Assembly (NCBI GenBank): GCA_949289715.1
Contig: CASEPJ010000166.1
Coordinates: 1-19,768, forward strand
DNA: 19,768 nucleotides
From: an uncultured Clostridia bacterium
Lineage (GTDB): Bacteria > Bacillota > Clostridia > Christensenellales > CASEPJ01
Direction: 5' to 3'
Within the stretch, counting starts at the first letter, position 1. Each line of letters starts with the position of its first letter. Position numbers and translations under genes: made by a program. Of this stretch, positions 1-7,399 are shown in pieces. The notes below the pieces were generated by a model. The model did not search any database, had not been told where the DNA came from, and saw only the letters and a program-made list of their open reading frames with translations.

Positions 1-58
1 AAATAAAAACAAACACGGCCGTAAATTAAAAAAATTTTTCAATTTTCCCTCTTTAGTA

Positions 59-89
59 AACGGAAAACGCAAAAATTACGTTTTCCGTT
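59..89 (-). terminator. Probable terminator hairpin after the PTS IIC gene
   Basis: A perfect 11-bp inverted repeat (AACGGAAAACG / CGTTTTCCGTT, arms 59-69 and 79-89, 9-nt loop) lies 7 bp past the stop codon at 97. On the minus strand the stem is followed only by TTTAC, so the U-tract is short. The position strongly favours a transcript end; the weak tail keeps confidence moderate. Confidence 0.55.
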
Positions 90-96
90 AAATACA

Positions 97-1281
97 TTAA
101 TCGTTTAAAGTCATATCTCCCGGTTTAATAAATCCTTTTTTCCTCATCAATTCAGAAATCAAAAAATTCAATAGCGCCGGTAAAATTATCATAAGCAGAA
201 TTATACCAACATAGGCTAATGCCCCCTCGGAATATTTAAACAAATCGAAAATTCCTACTAAACCGCTCGTACCCATTCCTCCGCCGCTGGAACCGCATTT
301 CAATTTAAAAACACAGGTTGAAAGGGGACCCAACACGGCACTGGTTATAATCATCGGCAACATAATAACGGGTTTTTTCATTATATTGGGTATTTGCAAC
401 ATACTTGTGCCTATACCCTGAGAAATCAACCCGCTGAATTTGTTTTCTCTAAAACTTGCAACCGCAAATCCCACCATATGGCAGGCGCACCCCACTGTGG
501 CGGCACCCCCGGCAAGTAAAATAGCGTTATATTGTTCCAAAGTTGCACTTCCGTCCGCAAAACCGTTAATAACGGGTGTGGCGACGGCAACCCATATAGC
601 GGCACTCGAGGTAGGCATTGTCAACAAAATACCCATAATTACCGATATAACCACGCCCATAACAAAAGGAGTGGCGTTTGTTGCAATGGCAATCAATGTA
701 CCGAGTTTATTAATTAGCCATATAAAAGGATATGCCGCATAAATGGCACCGAAAGATATAATCATCATTCCGAGAGGAATCAAAATAATATCCAGCTTTG
801 TTCTACCTGCGTATAATCCTGCAAGTTCTACGGTAATTAAAGTAACTACATACGCTCCTATGGGATTTCCCGGTTTGCCCAATGCTATAGACGTAAACCC
901 GCCTGTAATTAGAGAATCGGAAAAAGCCCCTATAAGACCCGCCACAGCAGCTGTAAATACCACCAGTTTATTGGCTTTTAAGGAATGAGCGATTCCCACG
1001 CCTATTCCTACACCCATTAGAGATTTAGCTATGCTTGCAACGCTTTTTACAAGCTGCCCGAAAAAATTATCTCCTATCCAAATTCCGAACTGTTCTAAAA
1101 TAGTACCGGCAATCAACGTTACAAACAGCCCCTGCGCCATACCGGAAAACGCAGTAATAAAATATCTTTTGGGCATATTTTTTAAATAATTTTTAAACTT
1201 GTCTTTTAAATTCGGTTTTTCTTTTTCGCAATCGGAACTTTCAATGCCGTTATTTAAATTAATTTGAGTCGATTCTTCCAC
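97..1281 (-). CDS. Orphan PTS_EIIC_2 / PfoR-type membrane permease
   Basis: A 394-residue polytopic membrane protein resembling the PTS EIIC_2 family, which includes the clostridial PfoR proteins. After a charged cytoplasmic N-terminus of about 35 residues come about ten hydrophobic segments. Glycine-rich stretches include SLMGVGIGVGIAHSLKANK and GSSGGGMGTSGLVGIFDLF, and a conserved-looking polar pair lies in LLTMPTSSAAIW. The family is annotated as a sugar-PTS permease, but its substrate is generally unknown and some members were described as toxin regulators. No EIIA or EIIB gene is nearby, so sugar phosphorylation cannot be argued from context. The start codon is GTG, supported by GGAG seven bases upstream. 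A TTGCAT-17-TAAAAT promoter sits at 1313-1341 and a hairpin lies just past the stop. The family call is fairly secure; transport specificity is not. Confidence 0.8.
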   Translation of the reverse strand: MEESTQINLNNGIESSDCEKEKPNLKDKFKNYLKNMPKRYFITAFSGMAQGLFVTLIAGTILEQFGIWIGDNFFGQLVKSVASIAKSLMGVGIGVGIAHSLKANKLVVFTAAVAGLIGAFSDSLITGGFTSIALGKPGNPIGAYVVTLITVELAGLYAGRTKLDIILIPLGMMIISFGAIYAAYPFIWLINKLGTLIAIATNATPFVMGVVISVIMGILLTMPTSSAAIWVAVATPVINGFADGSATLEQYNAILLAGGAATVGCACHMVGFAVASFRENKFSGLISQGIGTSMLQIPNIMKKPVIMLPMIITSAVLGPLSTCVFKLKCGSSGGGMGTSGLVGIFDLFKYSEGALAYVGIILLMIILPALLNFLISELMRKKGFIKPGDMTLND

Positions 1282-1312
1282 TTTAGTACTCCGTTAAATA
1301 GTTTGCTTTTAT

Positions 1313-1341
1313 ATTTTAACACTTTATTTTTTTAAATGCAA
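1313..1341 (-). promoter_or_regulatory. Candidate promoter of the PTS IIC gene
   Basis: On the minus strand TTGCAT (1336-1341) is followed after 17 bp by TAAAAT (1313-1318), which predicts a leader of about 25 nt including the GGAG ribosome site. A second candidate, TTGACA (1496-1501) with TAAAAA 17 bp downstream (1473-1478), starts just past the upstream stop codon. Either or both could be used. Confidence 0.45.
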
Positions 1342-1513
1342 ATTTATAATTGAAATTATAACTAAAAAATGGATTTTTATAATATAAACTATCGGTTTTT
1401 AAACTTTAATTCTTAATATTTTATTAAAAAAATAAATGTAAAAATTTTACGATAAAAAACACGTTAACCAATTTTTTATTATTTCAAATTAAAAATGTCA
1501 AAACGTATATCGC

Positions 1514-2272
1514 TTAATTTTTATTATCCTCGTTATCGTCAATCGTATTGTCAAACGCACTTTTGTCGCTTTTTTTATGCAACGACGGGAATGCCTTTAT
1601 TAGTCTGCTGCTTTTTATTTTTTTATTTAATTTTTCCCATTTTTCCTGCGCTTTAAGGGTTATGGCCGCAACCGATTCACCTAATTTGTTTGAACTTTTT
1701 TTGAGCTGCCGCTCCAATTTTTCGAGAGTTTTGCTGTTTTTACTGAATTGAAGAATTTGATATACGGTAAAGCTAAAATCCAGTACAAATACAACGATAA
1801 ATACCGTTAAAATTATTGCACCCAAAATTTCCGGCAAAATTTCTACCAAATTAAAAATCAAAGGCTGAACTAAATTGATAACGAAAATACAAGCAATGGC
1901 CCAAATCAAGGAAAATCTTACACAGACATAACCTTTAATGTTCAATATTTCTTTCGAATAATCCCACCATTTTTTATGAAAAAATTTCTCCAATATAAAA
2001 CCTGTTAAAAACTCCAAAACGGAAGTCAATAAAAAAGAGGCAAAAAAAAGCACAAACAAATTATCCTTTACTTTATCCAATGCCAATAAAATTATAATTA
2101 TACCGAAACCGTAAATGGGACATACCGGTCCGTTTAAAAAACCTCGGTTGACGAATTTTCCCGTTTTTAAAGCTGCAAAAACGACTTCGCTAATCCATCC
2201 CAGGAAAGCATAAATAAAAAAATACCATATTAACTGATATAAATTGAAATTACCGATATATAAATTATTCAA
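1514..2272 (-). CDS. CmpB-type putative ABC transporter permease
   Basis: A 252-residue membrane protein of the family annotated as putative ABC transporter permease (ABC_trans_CmpB). Hydrophobic segments lie at about 10-35, 48-67, 70-93, 116-138 and 145-172, followed by a highly charged cytoplasmic tail of about 75 residues. Typical family landmarks are FLGWISEV near residue 23, NRGFLNGPVCPIYGFG near 42-57 and a WWDYSKEILNIKGYVC segment before the fourth helix. There is no ATPase partner nearby and the family's real role is unknown. The start codon is TTG, chosen because AAAGGAG lies at ideal distance and the reading frame opens there. It lies 119 bp downstream of the HAD gene on the same strand and may be co-transcribed with it. 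Confidence 0.8.
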   Translation of the reverse strand: MNNLYIGNFNLYQLIWYFFIYAFLGWISEVVFAALKTGKFVNRGFLNGPVCPIYGFGIIIILLALDKVKDNLFVLFFASFLLTSVLEFLTGFILEKFFHKKWWDYSKEILNIKGYVCVRFSLIWAIACIFVINLVQPLIFNLVEILPEILGAIILTVFIVVFVLDFSFTVYQILQFSKNSKTLEKLERQLKKSSNKLGESVAAITLKAQEKWEKLNKKIKSSRLIKAFPSLHKKSDKSAFDNTIDDNEDNKN

Positions 2273-2391
2273 AATTTCTCCTTTGTTAAACGAACAAACA
2301 TTATTTTAAAATATAATTGTATTTATTGACCAGATTGCCGATTTATAATTAAATCTTAATTCCCCATTCGAAAAAAATTTTCCCGATTTTT

Positions 2392-3048
2392 TTATAATTT
2401 TTCGCCGGTAAGCAATATGCAAAGAGAGTCTACGTTATCCACAATATAATCCGGATGCAGCGATTTTAACAATTCTGCCTCTCTAAAACCCCATGTAACG
2501 GAAATTACGGGCAGTCGGGCATTTCTTGCAGTTTGAATGTCCACCTCCGAATCTCCCACATAAACTGCGTTATTAACATTTCCACCGAGTTTATCAATTG
2601 CATACAAAACTCCGTCGGGAGCGGGTTTTCTCTTTATTCCTTCCCTCTCTCCTGCGGCAAAACCTATTTGGGGAAAATATATTTCACACAGACTTTTCAA
2701 CGCAGCATCCGCTTTATTGGATACTATTCCCGTTTTTATATTCATAGAAGAAAGTTTTACTATAAGTTCTTTAATACCTTTATACGGCGCTGTTTTATTG
2801 TTCAGATTCATAGCATAATGTTTTTTAAACTCGGCAAGACATCTTTCGGTTTCTTCGTCTGCAATGTCTTTATCCAAACACTTTCTCATCAATTCTTTTA
2901 AACCGTTGCCCACAAAATTTCTAACTTCTTCTATGCTTCTGCTGCGTCGGTTAAACATTTTCATTACATAATTGGCACTGTCGCATAAATCGTCTAAAGT
3001 ATTTAACAACGTGCCGTCCAAATCAAAAATAACCGTTTCAAATTTCAT
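2392..3048 (-). CDS. HAD-family phosphatase, phosphoglycolate phosphatase-like
   Basis: A 218-residue HAD superfamily hydrolase with all four motifs: motif I FDLDGTLLNT (nucleophile Asp9, acid/base Asp11), motif II VSNK (Ser110), motif III lysine in KRKPAPDG (about Lys141), and motif IV VGDSEVD (Asp166, Asp170). The helical cap between residues 15 and 80 is the class seen in Gph/PgmB-like enzymes, and the length is normal. Expected activity is dephosphorylation of a small phosphorylated metabolite such as 2-phosphoglycolate or a sugar phosphate; the exact substrate cannot be read from sequence. The start is supported by AAAGGAG seven bases before the ATG, and the promoter at 3072-3100 is excellent. 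Confidence 0.85.
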   Translation of the reverse strand: MKFETVIFDLDGTLLNTLDDLCDSANYVMKMFNRRSRSIEEVRNFVGNGLKELMRKCLDKDIADEETERCLAEFKKHYAMNLNNKTAPYKGIKELIVKLSSMNIKTGIVSNKADAALKSLCEIYFPQIGFAAGEREGIKRKPAPDGVLYAIDKLGGNVNNAVYVGDSEVDIQTARNARLPVISVTWGFREAELLKSLHPDYIVDNVDSLCILLTGEKL

Positions 3049-3071
3049 AAATTCTCCTTTAAACTTAATAT

Positions 3072-3100
3072 ATATTACAATTATTTTATCAATTTGTCAA
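3072..3100 (-). promoter_or_regulatory. Sigma-A type promoter of the HAD gene
   Basis: On the minus strand TTGACA (3095-3100) is separated by 17 bp from TAATAT (3072-3077). The predicted start gives a short leader carrying AGGAG. It is arranged back to back with the plus-strand promoter at 3117-3145. Confidence 0.7.
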
Positions 3101-3116
3101 TCGAAGGTTATAAGTA

Positions 3117-3145
3117 TTGACACGAGTTTATTTTTGGATTAAAAT
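3117..3145 (+). promoter_or_regulatory. Sigma-A type promoter of the glycosidase-like gene
   Basis: TTGACA (3117-3122), 17-bp spacer, TAAAAT (3140-3145). It is followed by a leader of about 23 nt with AAGGGAGAG before the ATG at 3175. Confidence 0.7.
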
Positions 3146-3174
3146 TTAATTATAATAAACAAGGGAGAGAAATA

Positions 3175-4710
3175 ATGTTACCCGAAAAAACTAAAAAAAT
3201 ATTTGATAAAACCTACCAATCTTTATTGGAAAGAATCGACGAAAGAGGTTATGCTCCCACATCCCTTGAAGGGGGCGCATATCCGGGAATGTTTATAAGA
3301 GATGCTTCCATACAAACCGTTGCGCACATTACGATGGGCGATATGAAGCCGGCAAAAAGTATATTGAATTATATTCTTACCTACCATGCGGCAAACGGGG
3401 TCAATAAAGCTTTTCATATAATCAATAAATTAAGCGATGAAGAAAATCAGGTATCTTACGAAAATATATCCTTTCCCGTAAGTTTGAATACACCGTTAAC
3501 TTTTTCGTTTTTTGTAAAGACTAAAAACGACCAAACGATTACAAAAATATTTTTGCCGATTACAACAAAAACTCCACAAAACGGAATATTGACATTGGTT
3601 TTAAAAAAGAAAATATCCGAATTAAAAACTCACGCACTTTCATCGATAAGCGTAAATTTAAATAAAATAAAAAACGGCGGAATAGACGTTTTGATTGACC
3701 TTCCTCTTTATAAAATAGAACCGGGCAATAATTATATAATGGAACTTATGTGTTCAAATAAAACCGCCGTATTGACAAATCAACCCAAAATTTACCTTTC
3801 GTCTTTTTCGCCCCTTTCAGTATGGGACCAAGCCGACGGACATTATATGCTGGTTTGGGCATGGGCAAAATTTTTTGAATCGGCGGTTTCGGAAAGCGAT
3901 ACGGAATGGCTAAAAATTACATATCCCGTAATTGCCGCTTTTGCAAATTACCACTTCGAACACAATCGCTTGTCGAAAGAACTTAATTTGATAGTAAATA
4001 AAAATTTAGAACATTCCCGTCATAATTATTATTTAAAAAATACATACGATTTAATAACAAACGTATTTGCCTCCCAGGCGCTTCATCTGCTAAAAAAAGC
4101 CGCCGTAAAATTCAAAGACAATTATCATGCTGAGCTTTGGAATTATTATTCGCAACTTATTCTTTCGGGTATAGATACAAATTTAACGGAATATTACAAA
4201 ATACCGGGCGAAAATATTGCCAAAAAAATATATTCGGAATTAATTTACGCAGACAGCGGTATTAAACTTACAGGTTTTTCCTGGGTTAATCTGGCCCCTA
4301 TAGCGGCAGACTGGTTTGCCCTCGACAATGAAATTATGCAAAATACTTACAGAGCTTATTATGCTACTTCCTCATTTGAATACGACAAAGAATTTAAAGA
4401 TATGCTTTTGACTCATAAAGTATTGGATGAAAAAACCGACGATTCCGATGCCACCCACCTTGTAGCAAATAGTTCTCATCGAGCAGTAATCGGTAAAGGC
4501 TTTGCATGGGAAATAGAATGGTGCAGAAAAACGGGTGATATGCAAAGACTCAATAAATTACTCCGTTTTGTAGAAACTTATAATGCAAACGGATATTTCC
4601 CCGAGTCGATGTGGGGAGGAAAAAAATATTCTGATGCGGCAAATCAGGAACACGCCTCCTGGCAAATAATTGAAATCGCTCACCTTATAGGCGACAATAG
4701 GATAAAATAA
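3175..4710 (+). CDS. Cytoplasmic six-hairpin glycosidase-like protein
   Basis: A 511-residue protein that reads as an (alpha/alpha)6 six-hairpin glycosidase interrupted by a beta-rich insert. The N-terminal helical part has GGAYPGMFIRDASIQTVAH (about 33-51), similar in layout to the W/F-x-RDA region of GH15-like enzymes. Residues about 88-212 are rich in beta-branched and polar residues and look like an inserted sandwich domain. The barrel resumes at SVWDQADGHYMLVWAWAKF (215-233), with aromatic-acidic stretches GFAWEIEW and GYFPESMWGG near the C-terminus that could line a sugar site. No signal peptide is present, so it should act in the cytoplasm on an imported oligosaccharide or glycoside. 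I cannot assign a GH family or the catalytic acids. It has its own promoter and terminator and is convergent with the URO-D gene at 5015; a link to uronate release is only contextual. Confidence 0.6.
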   Translation: MLPEKTKKIFDKTYQSLLERIDERGYAPTSLEGGAYPGMFIRDASIQTVAHITMGDMKPAKSILNYILTYHAANGVNKAFHIINKLSDEENQVSYENISFPVSLNTPLTFSFFVKTKNDQTITKIFLPITTKTPQNGILTLVLKKKISELKTHALSSISVNLNKIKNGGIDVLIDLPLYKIEPGNNYIMELMCSNKTAVLTNQPKIYLSSFSPLSVWDQADGHYMLVWAWAKFFESAVSESDTEWLKITYPVIAAFANYHFEHNRLSKELNLIVNKNLEHSRHNYYLKNTYDLITNVFASQALHLLKKAAVKFKDNYHAELWNYYSQLILSGIDTNLTEYYKIPGENIAKKIYSELIYADSGIKLTGFSWVNLAPIAADWFALDNEIMQNTYRAYYATSSFEYDKEFKDMLLTHKVLDEKTDDSDATHLVANSSHRAVIGKGFAWEIEWCRKTGDMQRLNKLLRFVETYNANGYFPESMWGGKKYSDAANQEHASWQIIEIAHLIGDNRIK

Positions 4711-4826
4711 CAAAAATTTCCTTTAAAATTTATCAACACACTCAAAATAGTTTGTATTTTTTTAAACTTCAAGTGGCATTAAATTGATTATTGAGTGCTA
4801 AACTAATTTTTAATTATACAACCTTC

Positions 4827-4861
4827 AAAATCCGGTTTATATTATAAATAAACCGGATTTT
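4827..4861 (+). terminator. Strong bidirectional terminator hairpin
   Basis: A 14-bp perfect stem (arms 4827-4840 and 4848-4861, core ATCCGGTTTAT) with a 7-nt loop ends in a run of five T on the plus strand and starts with four A, giving T-runs on both strands. It lies between the convergent genes ending at 4710 and 5015. The rest of the 304-bp gap is AT-rich with no gene visible. Confidence 0.85.
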
Positions 4862-4930
4862 TAAATAATTATATTTTTTCAATTTTTTATATGCCGATAA
4901 AGTTTTAAAATAAAAAATAAATAAGTTAAA

Positions 4931-4958
4931 TAAAAGAAACCCGCTCGTTGAAGGGTTT
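4931..4958 (-). terminator. Terminator of the second URO-D-like gene
   Basis: On the minus strand AAACCC (4953-4958), a 10-nt loop TTCAACGAGC, GGGTTT (4937-4942), then CTTTTATTT. This is a short stem with a U-rich tail about 57 bp after the stop at 5015. The loop contains TTCAACG, complementary to CGTTGAA just upstream in the transcript (plus coordinates 5001-5007). Confidence 0.6.
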
Positions 4959-5014
4959 ATAATGCAATTAAAAATTTAAAAAGTTAAGTAAACGGCGAGT
5001 TTCAACGTGTTTAA

Positions 5015-6049
5015 TTATTCTCCGCATTTTGTCATTTCGTCCAACATTGCGTCTATATTTTCCAAAGGGGTATCAGGCATTATGCCGTTACCTGCCGCAA
5101 GAAGAAGTCCGCCGTTTGGACGTTTGAATATTTCTACCATTGAACGCACTTCCCTTCTGACATCGTTTGTAGTTCCGTTAGGCAAAATATGTTGCACGTC
5201 CATTCCTGCCAGAAAAGTAATTTTTCCTCCGAACTTATCTGCCGTTTCTTTAAAATCCATACATCCTTTTTGAACGGGATGAAAAACGTCTATTCCCGCC
5301 TCGATTAAATAAGGCATCAATAAAGTATTATCCCCGCAGGAATGTAGAAATACATGCATTTTTTTAGAATGAACATATGAAACAAAGTCTTTATACAACG
5401 GTAAATAAAGTTCTTTAAATATTTCCGGTGACATCATAGGCCCCTTTTGATGACCTAAATCATCGGATGTAAAAATTGCGTCTACTCCCAATTTTTCAAA
5501 TCTATCCACAATGCCTTTATAAAATTCGAGTAACTTTTGACCTAAAAGTTTTAAATTGTCCATTTCGTCGTAATAATCAAACATTAGATTTTCCATACCC
5601 CTAATGCTCCAAAAACGCTCGTGAAACAATTTCCACCACATACCGGCAACATATCTGTTTTCTTTATGGGCTTGTTCTATCATCGGCTTAACGTTATCGA
5701 AAATGCCCTCTTCGTCGCAATTAGGAAAATCCCTTAAAAAATCGTCTAATTCTTCCCAATTCGGTAAAAGCACATGGGACATTCCTATGCTGTAAGTTTT
5801 TGAACCCGTATAATCTTTATAACCCCACCTATAAGACGGATTGGAATTGGTAGATACATGTTCCCCGGGAGCATTGTAAAAAGCCAACAGTATGTCGTCG
5901 GGATATTTATTTGCCGTTTCTGCCAAATTAGCATATTTTTCCGGCAATCCTACCCCCCAAAACTTATGTAATGCCAACGGTATTACGTTTTTGGTTGACC
6001 TTCTTTCTATAGCGGCGATTACATCTTCTTTTTCATAAAATTTTCTCAT
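5015..6049 (-). CDS. URO-D-like methyltransferase-family protein (copy 1)
   Basis: A 344-residue TIM-barrel protein of the uroporphyrinogen decarboxylase-like superfamily, the fold shared by HemE and the cobalamin/coenzyme M methyltransferases MtaA and MtbA. The conserved C-terminal region FLHSCGDN (233-241) contains the HxC pair that ligates zinc in the methyltransferases (His236, Cys238), and FTSDDLG lies at 193-199. It lacks the N-terminal arginine-rich PVWxMRQAGR region of true HemE, so haem synthesis is unlikely. The place of the third methyltransferase zinc ligand (PGCG in MtaA-like enzymes) reads AGNG (Asn321), so the metal site may be altered. A perfect-consensus promoter, an AGGGG ribosome site and its own terminator make it a single-gene unit at the end of the uronate block. 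Methyl transfer or demethylation of a substrate or corrinoid is inferred from family only. Confidence 0.75.
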   Translation of the reverse strand: MRKFYEKEDVIAAIERRSTKNVIPLALHKFWGVGLPEKYANLAETANKYPDDILLAFYNAPGEHVSTNSNPSYRWGYKDYTGSKTYSIGMSHVLLPNWEELDDFLRDFPNCDEEGIFDNVKPMIEQAHKENRYVAGMWWKLFHERFWSIRGMENLMFDYYDEMDNLKLLGQKLLEFYKGIVDRFEKLGVDAIFTSDDLGHQKGPMMSPEIFKELYLPLYKDFVSYVHSKKMHVFLHSCGDNTLLMPYLIEAGIDVFHPVQKGCMDFKETADKFGGKITFLAGMDVQHILPNGTTNDVRREVRSMVEIFKRPNGGLLLAAGNGIMPDTPLENIDAMLDEMTKCGE

Positions 6050-6092
6050 AACTACCCCTTATGAAATTTATAAATTCATTATGTTTATGCAT

Positions 6093-6121
6093 ATTATAAA
6101 AATAAAATTATTCAATGTCAA
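6093..6121 (-). promoter_or_regulatory. Perfect-consensus promoter of the URO-D-like gene
   Basis: On the minus strand TTGACA (6116-6121), exactly 17 bp, TATAAT (6093-6098). The leader is about 37 nt, ending in AAGGGG before the ATG at 6049. A full match at both hexamers with ideal spacing predicts strong expression independent of the upstream genes, unless an operator overlaps. Confidence 0.85.
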
Positions 6122-6256
6122 TAAAAAAAATAAAAAATTTTTTTAATACGCAAAAAAAGCAAATCTTTACAGTATTTAGCAAGATTTTACTTCTTAAATT
6201 GGACAATTATTAAGTAATGTTTTTAAAAAAAGATAATAATAAGCGATTTTTTAGAC

Positions 6257-6313
6257 AAAATTTTTGCTTTAATTCTTGACATTATAATTAAGCCATGCTG
6301 TTAAAAGCAAAAA
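6257..6313 (-). terminator. Possible AT-rich terminator of the SAM-binding protein gene
   Basis: Imperfect inverted repeat: TTAAAAGCAAAAA (6301-6313) and TTTTTGCTTTAA (6261-6272), one bulged base, 28-nt loop. It begins 7 bp past the stop at 6321 and is followed on the minus strand by TTTT. The low GC of the stem makes termination efficiency uncertain. Confidence 0.4.
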
Positions 6314-6320
6314 GATAATT

Positions 6321-7190
6321 TTAAAGATAACATTTCAGACTTTTTTCGATCCAATAATCGAATTTGATATAATTATATTTGTTTTCGTATTTTTTTAATT
6401 TTAAATACATATTTAAACCGTCAGAAACGTCATGCCACAAATCGGCAAAACAATAATTGTAAAGTCCGTTTTTCATATCTTCTTCCAAAAACGCAAATGC
6501 ATCTTTATATATAATTTCTATTTTATTATTAAAGGGTATCTGCGGCTTTATTTTATCATTGAATAAATCTATTATATACCGATTGCTTTCTACTATCGTA
6601 ACTTTTCCGACATCGGGTTTGGCTGCACACATACAGGCAAAATATCCTAATCCAAGTCCTAAAGTCAATACGCTTCCCGTTGCGTTTTTTAAAGGTGCAG
6701 ACATAGTTTCGATTTCGTTCGGAGTAACGCTCATCCATATCCGTCCGTCTTCTTTTATACACGGATAAATAAATTCTTCGCCGAAAAATCCTAAAGAAGG
6801 TATTACTCTGTTGTCGAAAGTCTTATTTAAATCGTTATATACAAAAGCCTGATAAGGTTTATATTTCTCATAAGTGAGTTCTGCATTACCTTTGAAACTT
6901 CCATTAAAACGAATATGTTTATTAAAAAAGTTTTGCGAATATTGTTTGGATTCCAATTTTTTTACCATAGGCAAAAAATATTCTTTAAATAACCTCTTAT
7001 CGTCATAATTTTTTTCGATGTTTAATCCGCAATAAGAGGCTAAAAGCAATGCAAAAGCATAATCTTCGCTCACGTAACAGGAGGAGACTATATTTTTTAC
7101 ATCCTTTTCTTCTATAATGTCATCGGAAAAGTTTAAGAAACGACTAACTAAAAATAACACTTTTTCGTTATCTTCAAACCGATTGTTCAT
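6321..7190 (-). CDS. Class I SAM-binding (spermidine-synthase-like) protein
   Basis: A 289-residue soluble protein whose C-terminal half has a Rossmann-like SAM-binding fold. Motif I is SVLTLGLGLGYFACM (173-187), the acidic end of the second strand is TIVES (Glu201), a YKDAFAF acidic loop lies at about 228-234, and FADLWHD (248-254) follows at the fourth strand. This layout resembles spermidine-synthase-like and small-molecule methyltransferases. The N-terminal 120 residues are helical and polar and match nothing I recognise; the substrate is unknown. The gene stands alone between 209- and 131-bp or longer AT-rich gaps, with no clear Shine-Dalgarno before the ATG, unlike most of its neighbours. 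It may be a passenger in the uronate block or may act with the URO-D-like proteins. Confidence 0.6.
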   Translation of the reverse strand: MNNRFEDNEKVLFLVSRFLNFSDDIIEEKDVKNIVSSCYVSEDYAFALLLASYCGLNIEKNYDDKRLFKEYFLPMVKKLESKQYSQNFFNKHIRFNGSFKGNAELTYEKYKPYQAFVYNDLNKTFDNRVIPSLGFFGEEFIYPCIKEDGRIWMSVTPNEIETMSAPLKNATGSVLTLGLGLGYFACMCAAKPDVGKVTIVESNRYIIDLFNDKIKPQIPFNNKIEIIYKDAFAFLEEDMKNGLYNYCFADLWHDVSDGLNMYLKLKKYENKYNYIKFDYWIEKSLKCYL

Positions 7191-7251
7191 AAGTCAATTT
7201 ATTTTTACATTTTTTTAAATTAATTTAATAATTAAATTTATTAATTAATCT

Positions 7252-7266
7252 ATTGATTTAATCAAT
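7252..7266. repeat. Palindrome ATTGATT-T-AATCAAT
   Basis: A 7-bp inverted repeat around one central base, in the gap upstream of the gene at 6321-7190. The TTGATT arm could also serve as a minus-strand -35 with TAATAA 16 bp downstream. It could be an operator, but in DNA this AT-rich it may be chance. Confidence 0.3.
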
Positions 7267-7399
7267 TATTTAATTTGTCTTATATATAATTGCAGTTTGG
7301 TTTAATGAAACTTATATTATTTGACGATAAATTATTTATTATTGTTTTGCCGACGGCAAGTTAATCGCAATTAATCAATATAGCAATTTTTGTTATCAA

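Noticed and set aside
440..988. Plus-strand open frames opposite the PTS IIC gene.
   Set aside because: They are antisense shadows: no ribosome site, no family features, and the minus-strand protein is clearly real.
6276..6281. Plus-strand TTGACA as a promoter.
   Set aside because: No -10 element at 16-18 bp and no plus-strand gene downstream.
5015..6320. A cobalamin riboswitch before a URO-D-like gene.
   Set aside because: No B12-box-like sequence or long structured leader; the leader after the consensus promoter is only about 37 nt.
7360..7399. TTGCCG-T-CGGCAA near 7350 as a terminator after kdgK.
   Set aside because: The usable stem is only about five base pairs with a three-base loop and no T-run follows on the minus strand.
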